Source: Pholis gunnellus
Lineage: Eukaryota > Chordata > Actinopteri > Perciformes > Pholidae
DNA length: 64,000 nt
Assembly (NCBI GenBank): GCA_910591455.2
Contig: OU342821.1
Coordinates: 18,241,787-18,305,786, forward strand
Direction of reading: 5' to 3'
Each line of letters begins with the position of its first letter. The first letter of the stretch is position 1. Positions 52,541 through 61,981 of the stretch are shown here, piece by piece. Below the pieces are notes generated by a model that did no database searches, was not told the DNA's origin, and saw only the letters and a list, made by a program, of their open reading frames with translations. The position numbers and the translations under genes were made by a program.

Positions 52541-53100
52541 GCTGGGAGCATGTTCCGCTTGTCTAGCAGGGTTCGTCTGTGTCTGGCCCTCAGCCAGCCC
52601 TCACAAGCCCCCGCACGCCAAGCCGCACGCCGCAATGTCACATCACACAAGCATTTCCCCAAAGCTGCGTTCGCATCAGACGGACGCGCTCCCGAAGCTA
52701 TACCCGTCCACCCTCAGCCCACAGCCCACGCCGTGTCACCCGCTATGTACAACAGCTGCCTCGCGAGGATCCCTGAGACAAACAAACTAGAGTTCTGTAA
52801 AATCCCCACACGAACGGAGAACCACGGAGACATCCCGTCCCTTGGTCGAGCCGAGCCGGACCAATCGGGTTTTTCCCGAGCTGCTTGGATCCGGAGCCAC
52901 TTGTAGCTGGCAATCGCCTGGTTCCCATCGGGCCCTTTTCAGACTCCGCCAAGGCGAAACAATGGGCCAAAGCGGGGAGAAATCACACCACAGGGACCCG
53001 TGCCAGACGGACCAAAAGACAGACAAGAGAGAGAGAAGTGAGCGTCGGCACTGGTATATCTCTTCCTGACGCCTTTATAGAGGCTACGTTAGAGACATAT
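52541..53100. promoter_or_regulatory. CpG-island-like block in intron 2
   Basis: By hand count about 41 CpG dinucleotides occur in 560 bp, in a GC-rich stretch, against CpG-poor surroundings. A CCAAT-type motif (gaccaatcggg) lies near 52859. Overlapping open frames of up to 118 residues exist on both strands but have no domain I recognise and are expected where stop codons are rare. It could be an alternative unc5d promoter, a non-coding RNA promoter or merely GC-rich DNA. Confidence 0.45.
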
Positions 53101-53496
53101 TAAAGGACATGATTAAAGGGGCATGTGAAAGCTGCTCCACCTTGAGGGCCATTGTCAAGGCTTTGTGGTGCTCTGTCAGGAGCCACTGGCACGAGCATGA
53201 AGGAAAGAGAAGGCAACAAAGAAAACAGGTGGCTAGGGACAGGCTCGTGGAAGGGAGCTGAACGGTTGTTTGTGTTCGCGAACGCAGAGAAGTGGCCGCG
53301 TGTCATCGACATGACCGAGCAGTTATTGGATAATATCTCAAACGGAGTGTCATTCCAGGCTACTCTGGGAAAACGACTGAGCTCTTTGATGCCTGCCTAA
53401 TGTGAGGGGACCTGGGAGTCCGAGTGTCTTTCTGATTTCTCTCTTTGTTAATCTCGCCTTCAGCAGGAGCACCATGGCCCTCACTCACACCAACAA

Positions 53497-53509
53497 CCCC
53501 CCCCCCCCC
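53497..53509. repeat. poly-C tract
   Basis: Run of about 13 C. Confidence 0.9.
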
Positions 53510-54949
53510 ACACCCGTCAGCCTGGGTTTGTATGTATTGGTGGTATTCCGTGCATTTGTGTTGGAATGTGAGTGTTTTGTTATTTCTTTCTATTTGATAT
53601 CATTGTAATATGACACAGACGTTATCGTTTTTTGTTTTTCTTATTTCATTTTTCTTTAGTGATCAGAAATGTTCTCACTGTGTGCCAGAAGACAAAAAGA
53701 GCTTTTGGAGTCAAATCTGCAGCGCTGTGGCTCACTCCAGCCTCTATGAGTCAGTTGGTTTTTGTTTTGCTTTCAGCATAAAACGCTGCATCCGGAGCAG
53801 CAGACTGTTGTTTATGCATTAGTTTCTTCTGTTTTCTTGATCATTAATAAAGATGAGGAGGTCTGATTGTGAGAATCAAGAGACCACATAACGAAACCCA
53901 TTCCCTAGTCTCCTCAGTGAGCTTTTGTCACAATCCAGCAGGGAAATTGCTCGTCAAAAAGCACTATTTGAAGTTTGGATGCAAGGTCACTGATTTCTTA
54001 AGAATGTTCAATTCAAAATTTACATATTTTAGACTCTACACACAGACCAGACCAGTTCTCCATTTATTTACCCACTGATCTGAGATAAAAATGCATGTTC
54101 TGTTAATATTAATTAAGCTAATGACTCTGTCTGAAGTCAAACTCAACCCGCTGCGCTTCCATGGAATAATGTCACCATTAAGTCGTCTAAAATACTGTCA
54201 TTGAGCAGCAGAAGAGGAAATTACACCATCAGTGAAGCACCAGAATCACTGCACAGTAGAGGTGTAAAGCCAAGCTGCTCTCTGTGTCGGTTTCTGTCAC
54301 ACTATTTATACTCCTCATACGTATATGAACAGCTGTTAACAGAACATACAAAACAACATAACAATTGTCTCGAATAAAAGTCCGGGAAAGGGTGCGGGGT
54401 GGAAATATATTTGGAGATAGCCGTGCAAGTCCTAAATGCATTGTCATATTTCATGATTTCTCTCCCGTTCTTTGTTTGTAGGATAACAGAAGGGAGACCC
54501 AGGGGAATGATGTTTGAAGTGTTAAAGCTATTGAAAAGAAAGTCCTGAAAGCTGCTCTTTTGAAACGGTGCTTTGGCGTTGAGTTGCACACGGTACCGGG
54601 CTTCAATATATCTGATCATATGTTAAAAACAACAGCTGTGTAACATCCGTCGAGCTTCTTCCCGCCCTGTACAACTAATGTGATTAAAACTGTGGATGAA
54701 TCTCTTCCTGAGCTTTTAGCACCTGACCTATTTGTTTGTATTTTGTGGAAATCTGCATCATGCAACATCACGCTGCCACGGCCAACTGCTGAAGCAGCTC
54801 CTATTCACAGCAATCACCCCAATTGCGCCGCTTCTCGAGTGAAATCTTGTGTTTTTATTTTCCTGTAGTTAAATCTGCCTCACTCTCACTTAATCAGGCA
54901 TGTTGATTAAGGCTCTAATTTGTAGCGGTGGAAAGGGGGAGTAGATGGA

Positions 54950-54969
54950 GTGTGTGTGTGTGTGTGTGT
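54950..54969. repeat. (GT)n microsatellite
   Basis: GT run of about 20 bp. Confidence 0.88.
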
Positions 54970-56995
54970 TGTACGTAATATCAGTCAGTCACTGCAGAGG
55001 ATTACAGTGTCTTCAGAGAACATTTCTGTTTTACATTACTTCATTAGGCTCCCTTTGATAACCTTTCATTTTGTATTATTAGTCTCCATTTAATCCCAGC
55101 CCCTGTCTGAGCTGTTTGCAATGTTCGGCATGACGGCAAAACGCTGTGGAGAGACAACTCCTCTAAGTGTAGAGCCGCGTAATTAAGCAATAAGCCACAA
55201 GAGGCTGAGCTTTACAGTGATTTCTGAACAGCTGCTGTGAGATGTGTTGTGAGGCATGACTTGTTAGCTGTACTAGAAATCAGTGTAAAGTACAGCCTTT
55301 ATTGATTTACTGCCTTTGGAAAATAAGGTTTCAAAAGTAGAAGATTTAAATCTATTAATAAGAAGGAATTATTATTTAAATTCATATTATTTATTATAAT
55401 CCTTTTGATACTTTTTGTGGTTGTCAATAGCCATCCAATGTCTGGAACAACCTCTCTATATATTTTTCATTGTTAGAGGCGGAGTCCGCCATCCCCGCTC
55501 AGGATTCAAACTGCCTACTTACACATGATGGATTCACAGAATAAGATGCGGCGCGTTATCTCACTAACGTCGCTATGCTGTCACTTTCCAACGACGGCAC
55601 CAGAGCTCTGAGATACTTCTGGTGCTAACCACGCATGAGCCGCTGCTGCGAGCACATTAAAAGTATTCAACCGGCAAAAAAACACAAGGTTGCAGTCACA
55701 GGTGAGGTCGGTGCTGAAAACGACTGTTAAATCAAAAACACACCAACGAAACAAGACAACGTGAGTTTGTTGGGCTGCACTGCAAACAGTTGCACCGCTT
55801 GCTCCTCTGTTGTTTGTATTTGTATTCATTCTGACGAGCTCAAGAAGCATTTTAGCCATGAAATATAATGTTTTCTTTGACCCCATATGTAATAATAATT
55901 GGACACATTGTTGTGAGTTTTAGAGCCTTTACACACCGAGGTTTTCTTTTCTTATTTGCTCGTCAATGTATTTTTTTTGAGAGGTTGGGTATTTGTTATT
56001 GTGACTTCCCATTCCCCCTCTGTGCTCTCTTTAGAGACTAGACATATAAATGAGCTGTTCATAACTGTATTCATTTCATGATGTATGTGTTCATTTATGC
56101 ATATATTAATACATCAATTACGGTTGGCTGACTGAGGTTTTAGGACATCATATGTTGGTTGAAAGCTGCAATTACCTAGATGCCCAATAGAGCCACCTCG
56201 ATAATGCATTAATGGCCCGAGCCTGTCATCTTTTGTTCATCGTCTGGCATAATTGAAATACCAGGCTTTTAAATTCCCATCAGCGAGAAATGCTCGTTAT
56301 GAGCTGGATCCCAGATAATAACGAAGGGCCGGTGTGACATTAAGTCACAGTTCTGCTGCAGAAATAGATGATTCCATCATCATAGAGAGTGTCGGTGTTC
56401 AGGTGAAGTATTTTATTGCATTGTTTTGCTTTTCTTTATTAGATTATAGATCTTTGAATGTTTTTTAGAGAGAAACAGAAAAAGAGAGCTCACGCTCTCC
56501 CTTAAAACAATAGCAGGCTGATGTGTTCCTCCTCTCACTTAATGCCTCCACTGGATAGCATTTAGTGTCACTTGTGTGTAAATGGATTATGTTTTAGAGA
56601 GACTGAAAGAGGATATTAGGGCTCACTAACAATCTCTGCTCCAAACAGCGTTTTCCATCGCCGGCCATCTGTTCCGCAAGACTGAAGTTTTAACAAGCAT
56701 TTATCGAAAGACCGCTAATGACATAGATCTGAATATTCACTATGAAGTGGTGAGCGCCGTGCATTCCAACCAGATACAAGTATACCGTACGGCTAAAATT
56801 GTTGTCCACGATCCTTGAAATTACATTTCTGGAGTAGCATTTTCTCCTCCTGGCAAATGGTAGATCTGTTTACTGCTGATAATCTTATCATATTCAGATT
56901 TTAATCATCACTCTGTCCCCCGCAAACCTTCATCTCATTCATTGATCAGCCCTGTGGTACGACGCTAATCCACGCGGTCCTCTTCTTGTCTGCAG

Positions 56996-57139
56996 GGCTG
57001 AAGATCCGCGAGGTGATGATCAACGTGTCGCGTCAGCAGGTGGAGGACTTCCACGGCCCGGAGGACTACTGGTGCCTGTGCGTCGCCTGGAGTCACCTGG
57101 GAACCTCCAAGAGCCGCAAGGCAACTGTCCGCATCGCCT
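56996..57139 (+). CDS. unc5d: UNC5D netrin receptor, coding exon 3 (Ig1, second half)
   Basis: This 144-bp exon runs from the acceptor tgtctgcag (AG at 56994-56995) to the donor gtaagc at 57140, phase 1 at both ends. It joins exon 2 in frame: a split Gly codon, then LKIREVMINVSRQQVEDF. The motif VEDFHGPEDYWC-CVAWSHLG is diagnostic for UNC5, and the FHGPEDYW and SHLGTSKSRKA wording fits UNC5D best. Cysteines at 57073 and 57079 (W-C-L-C) complete the two Ig1 disulfides. An N-glycosylation sequon N-V-S lies at 57022-57030, where mammalian UNC5D has N-V-T as I recall. The residue between the two cysteines is Leu, where the UNC5 paralogs I recall have Gln. The exon ends in the VRIA-Tyr linker to Ig2, with Tyr split across intron 3. 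Confidence 0.94.
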
Positions 57140-57343
57140 GTAAGCAGCACGTCACTTTTGATACCAGAATGACCTTATCATCCATGAAAAGGTTATTCTT
57201 CAAAACCGGTGGCGTGATTTTTGTAGTCGCCATCATTTCTTAAAGTTGCATGCGAGCGGGAAACGAGGTCACGCGTGAGAACACACTTCCTCCGTGCTGC
57301 TGCAGTTGTGCTTTAACACTGGTTGTTTATTCTCTTCCCCCAG
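57140..57343 (+). other. unc5d: unc5d intron 3 (204 bp)
   Basis: A short phase-1 intron with donor gtaagc and acceptor tctcttcccccag. No repeat is seen in it. Its small size contrasts with the flanking introns of 14.9 kb and more than 6.5 kb. Confidence 0.93.
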
Positions 57344-57447
57344 ACCTGAGGAAGAACTTCGAGCAGGACCCCCAAGGCACCGAGATGCCTCTGAATGGCA
57401 TGATAGTGTTGCACTGTCGTCCCCCAGAGGGAGTGCCTGTGGCTGAG
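57344..57447 (+). CDS. unc5d: UNC5D netrin receptor, coding exon 4 (start of Ig2)
   Basis: This 104-bp exon starts after the acceptor tctcttcccccag (AG at 57342-57343) and ends before the donor gtgagg at 57448. It enters with two bases completing the split Tyr codon and leaves in phase 0 after GVPVAE, so the next exon should begin with Val-Glu-Trp. It encodes the Ig1-Ig2 linker (YLRKNFEQDPQGTE) and the first strands of Ig2, with the Ig2 cysteine at 57415 in IVLHCRPPEGVP. Its disulfide partner (YTC) lies in the next exon, outside the window. The FEQDPQG and GMIVLHC wording matches UNC5D rather than UNC5B/C (EPLGKE, LLQC). With exons 2 and 3 and one base from exon 1, the coding sequence sums to 152 whole codons with no stop or frameshift. 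Confidence 0.92.
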
Positions 57448-58049
57448 GTGAGGGCTTCTTGCACTTCAAACAAGTAACATTTTCTCCCTTGTTGCCTGGA
57501 GAGGAGCAGTCATCCGTCTGGTTTTCCTCGCAGTGCAACTCTGTATTCATGGTACAATATTGTGTTGCTCTCCGGCATCTGCACATCTCTGCAGTTTAGT
57601 AGAAGCCAGAACTTGCAGTTGATGAGCTGGAGATGCCGTTTGTTTATTTCCTCACACTCGCTCTGTTCAAGGGAGAGAGATTATTCATATACAGGGAGTA
57701 ATATCTGTCCATCCATGTGCATCGCGAGGTTCTCTGTTTGCTGTTTTCTCTGGTAAAAGGCTGTACGACTATGACTTATTTAGATGTCATGTATTCATTT
57801 CACTCCCACTATCGTTCCCCTCTCTGCCTCCTCTGTGTGTGCAGGTGTGTGTGTCTGAAAGAGAGAACCCGTCAAAGCCATTTTAATTTTTACTATGAAT
57901 ATAAAATGAGGCTCTTGCGGACGGTCCTGTTGAGTGGTGAGTGTTGTGCCGCGCTTCTGATGTCGCGCGCCTTCATGTGAAGGCTCGGCAGGCAGATATG
58001 TCAATATCAAAGCCCGTGTGTGCCCAAGCATCTGGAGATTTGCATTTAC

Positions 58050-58295
58050 TTAAAGGCACAGTCCGTGATCCATCGGCAAACAAAGTGACATCCCTACTAG
58101 CTCATTTCAAAGCACAGCGACTGGAACCCCTGCTATTATTCCCAAAGGGATTGACGGGTCTTTACATACACTGGCTAACAAGTTACTATTTATTTATGAT
58201 GCTAATAGTTAAAGCTTTGTTTACATCGGTGATGTTTGTTTACGGCAATAAAACCGACAAAGGTCTCGTAATTTGGTTTCTTGCAGTCCCTTTAA
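58050..58295. mobile_element. candidate MITE with imperfect terminal repeats
   Basis: The left end ttaaaggcacagtc and the reverse complement of the right end ttaaagggactgca share the first seven bases and more beyond. The segment is about 245 bp and has no coding content. No convincing target duplication is seen. Confidence 0.4.
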
Positions 58296-59159
58296 CTTTC
58301 AGCGTTGGTGCTTACCGATTAGAAATTAGTGAAATAAGTCAAACGCACACAAACACACCCTGTCAGAGTTAGCCAGCTAGCTCACTTAATCCCAACTGAT
58401 TGTGGGAGACAGTCTGCATAATCCTGTTTTCCTGCCATTAATCTTAACTTCATGCATTGGAATAAACACAGTTGCACTAAAAGTAACACACATTTTGTTT
58501 CTTACCTTTAATTAAAAGAGTGTTTTGCTGCAGAATCCATAGCGAGGTACAATTTGATGCTGCGTCACAAGGTTTCATGACATGCAAACATCTAAGGTAA
58601 AAACACCCTCTGACAGAGTTATATTTTAGCTTTTCACTGGTTTTATCGTTATTTCTGTTTAAACAAATACACTGAAAACCTCACAAATCACATTGTCATA
58701 TTAGACTAATGTATAAATCATCGACTGGATATAAAAAGTGCACGTAGTCAACGTGACATCAGTGATTTGCGGACTACAGTTTTGAAGACTCAAGTTTTGA
58801 CCTTTGTCCGTTTTTAGTGGCAGACATCTTCTTCTTCTTTTTTGTCGAACCAGAAGTGACACAAGAGTGTGAAGCTAAATACAACTAAACACTAAACAAG
58901 ACAATTCTAGACGACTGAAATGTCAAAATGAACTTCCGTGAACTGAAAACACACTGTTCATCTTATATTCAAGATGAAAGTCAGTACTAGTGTGTGAACA
59001 TGTACCTGAAATGTATACAGCACACACATGTTCTCCAGCTGGCTGCATTGTAGGTTCTGTATTTCCATATTATTAAAACGTTGTTCACGAAAAAAAAATG
59101 TAGATGATGGCTTTAAGACTCCTTAAAGATGACCATGGACTCCCTCCACAGCACACAAC

Positions 59160-59168
59160 TGTGTGTGT

Positions 59169-59199
<31 letters not shown>
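59160..59199. repeat. (GT)n microsatellite, one interruption
   Basis: GT run of about 40 bp with one GA. Confidence 0.95.
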
Positions 59200-59835
59200 G
59201 CGTGCAATGAATGATTCAGCTCTCACAAATGGAGCATCGATGTACCTCGATTCTCCCCATTGCATTGTGGTCATCAAATAGGCAACTCCTCATGCATTCA
59301 TTAATGTGACCGGCTAACAAAGAGAATGGTAATAGTAAATAATGCAGGGACTAAATCCAGCTCCCTCTAGTGTGACTTGCACCACTCACATCAAAAGTTG
59401 TGGATGTGGCTGTTCTCTTCTTCTTCTTTTTTTTGTGACTTTAGACACTGCTGAGAGGTTAAAGCCTTTCTTGCAACCAGCGCTGTGAAATTTGGCTCAG
59501 AGAGAGAGAAGCTGTAGCTCAGCCACAGTTTGAGTTTAAGGAATTGAGGTCACGGTGCAGTGTGATCTGTTGAAAGGCATATTTTGAATAGCCATATTTA
59601 TTTTGGTCTCGACATTTATTTGACTGTTTTCATTTTGCTGCAATCTGCAAACGCACCCTGGTGGAGATTAATATAACTGTTGCAATAATTGCTGAGTTGA
59701 CCTGATGCAGATGAAATGAGTTCCGACTCTGCACGCTGTTTTAAGACATAAACGCCGTACAGACGACTTTACAGCTTGAAATCCCCTTATGTCGCCGCTC
59801 TCTCCATGTTCTCAGAAGCAACACTAACAGTGAGA

Positions 59836-59847
59836 GGGGGGGGGGGG
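59836..59847. repeat. poly-G tract
   Basis: Run of about 12 G. Confidence 0.88.
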
Positions 59848-60191
59848 ACTTTATCCGCATCTCGCTGTAACTAAGCCACGCGTGAGTTTGCTGGGCTGCT
59901 GTGTAGGATGTTAATGAACATCAGAGAATGCCATATTATCTGTCCCAGCAGCGACAGAGGCAATCATCTGTGCACGCTGTTCGTCAGACCACAGAGAATG
60001 TATCATCGTCAAACAGCTTAAGTCTGCCTCAGTCTGCCTCAGAGTTGAGAAGGCCAAATCTTTTCACTTGGCTCCACTTTTCATAGACAGGGAGCAGTTT
60101 ACAAAACAGATTATGTGCACTGTGATGTTGAAGCTATTACATTATTGGCTCTGTTTAGGGCATGATCATCTCATAATCAGCCAAACTGAAA

Positions 60192-60328
60192 TTAAAATTC
60201 CCTTTTGCCAAGATGAAAAAGTCGATATATACTGTATATATACAGAAAAGCTCAGTGTTTGTTTTGACTTATTTTGTCAAAATGTATGTTCTGATCGACT
60301 TCTTCATCTTAGCAAAAGGGAATTTTAA
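60192..60328. mobile_element. fold-back element, 35-bp inverted arms
   Basis: Left arm 60192-60226 and right arm 60294-60328 are reverse complements at 33 of 35 positions, separated by a 67-bp loop. The loop contains a further exact 7-bp stem (ttttgac 60262-60268, gtcaaaa 60276-60282). It is probably a palindromic MITE-type element; a hairpin RNA precursor cannot be excluded. No clear target duplication. Confidence 0.7.
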
Positions 60329-60379
60329 AAGAAAAATGATTACTAGAAGGGAGCTGGATATATATGAAGCTTAAATACA

Positions 60380-60660
60380 ATCACAACGAATAAGAAGCTA
60401 CAGTCAGGCTACAAACAAACACCACGGTTAGCACCACTAAGCTAAAGCCCGACTAGTGTTCGGTTTGATGATGTTTTGTCGTCTCATTTAGCCACTTGTA
60501 AACAACCGCCTTTTTTAAGACACGTAAAAGCTTCAAAATTCATGAGAAGGGTTTCGAAATGAAGCATTAAAATCTCATTCCTGCAGCACGCTAACGCTAG
60601 TGAGCCAGGCTATTTATAGCATAGAAACAAGTTAGCCTAGCTTGCTAGCCTCCAGGAATA
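60380..60660. repeat. teleost dispersed repeat ('ttagccacttgt-aacaaccg')
   Basis: Contains ctcatttagccacttgtaaa, caaccgccttttttaagaca and cgctaacgctagtgagccag, resembling a fish repeat I recall. Boundaries uncertain. Confidence 0.5.
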
Positions 60661-61951
60661 CAATACTGAACACGTTGGAGGCATCCAAATGTTGAATGCT
60701 GTATAGTGACAGATGTCAAATCACTAACTGAGAGCTCACACATTTGTAATAAAACATCTGGGATCAACTTTAGTAGGATATATACACGAGTATGACGTCC
60801 TCCACAGTCACCACAGAAGCTCACAGAGTGTAGCAAATACTATAAACACCCACCCACAGGCCTGAACACAGTCTCCACAAATATGTTACAAAGACTGTTA
60901 TATTCTCTGTTGTAGAATGTGCATAATAACCACAGTGTTGTCCTGTATAGTTTATATCCTTATACAAAAACTTTCAAAGTTCAGTCCGACTTGAAAACAA
61001 TAAAAGGTCTGTGCTGAAGTCTAAATCCCCGGAGGATAAAGATCATGGCCATAATAATGACTGCATAATTAATGTTGCTCTAAGAAAACAATTAGGCCAC
61101 CATCAGGGAACATAACTGTCACAGAAAATTGCAATTTTTTTATTTATTACTCAGGATTTTATAGCCTCACAAAGCGACAATACACATTCCAAACTCCGCT
61201 ATCACAATGGAACATTAATATTTATTTTTTTAAATGACTAATGACTGATTAAGTGCAGGAGCTGAAAGCACAACCAATCCATATGGGACAGTTTGAAACG
61301 TCCAAAACTCATTAAAAGACATTTATAGTACATTTAGGTGTTGTAAATATACACTGAGGCGGGACTGTGGAACGACATGGTCTGCTTTCAGTCCTCCAGT
61401 GTACGGAGTAAGTCATTTAGGGGTTACTTGGCACAACCAGGAAGGTGATTCTTATATTCAAAACTGTCAAACCTTTATTATACAGCCTACTCAGGATAAC
61501 ATGTAAGCAAAGAGCTGTTTAGTCTTGCTCTAAACGAGTAAAGGGAGGCTGCCTTTTGTAAGTGTAAAAGTTTAGTGGTGGACATTAAAAAAAAAAAAAA
61601 GATCTCCAATAACTTTAGAAAAAAACTGTTTTACAATCATTAGCCGCACATTAACCGCCCAAGTATTCTATACCAAGTGTAATTAATCATCAAGCCTCTC
61701 ATCCAAAGTCATTTGAAGTACTTAAAATGTAATTATTCAGTGATGAACATAACATTTCCAGAGACGGTGTGGAGATAAACCAAGGACACAACAAGGGTTT
61801 AGCCACCCCCGCCTCGAGAATATGCTGCTGTCAGATTCGGAGGGCTCATTTGTTTAATGTGATTTCGTGAAAGTCATTGTTGCATTGAGGGAAAAAAAAG
61901 GCCACACATGACTGAGGGAAGGCGGAGAGGGTGCGGCGCACGAGGGAAAGT

Positions 61952-61981
61952 GAGAGGAGGAGGAGGAGGAGGAGGAGGAGG
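61952..61981. repeat. (GGA)n tract
   Basis: About ten GGA units. Confidence 0.93.

Larger units (their letters stand above)
42049..56995 (+). other. unc5d: unc5d intron 2 (14.9 kb)
   Basis: Bounded by the donor gtacag after exon 2 and the acceptor cttgtctgcag before exon 3, phase 1. It contains hAT-like and teleost-type repeats (45.0-45.25 and 47.3-48.0 kb), a (CA)n tract, a purine-rich zone (51.7-52.1 kb) and a CpG-rich block (52.5-53.1 kb). The stretches 42.1-45.0, 48.1-51.6 and 53.1-56.9 kb hold no gene I can recognise. Both flanking exons read through in frame, so no coding exon is required in between. Confidence 0.9.

Noticed and set aside
52434..52906. Overlapping 118-residue frames in the CpG-rich block
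   Set aside because: Several frames are open at once because stops are rare in GC-rich DNA; none matches a family I know. The block itself is kept as a finding.
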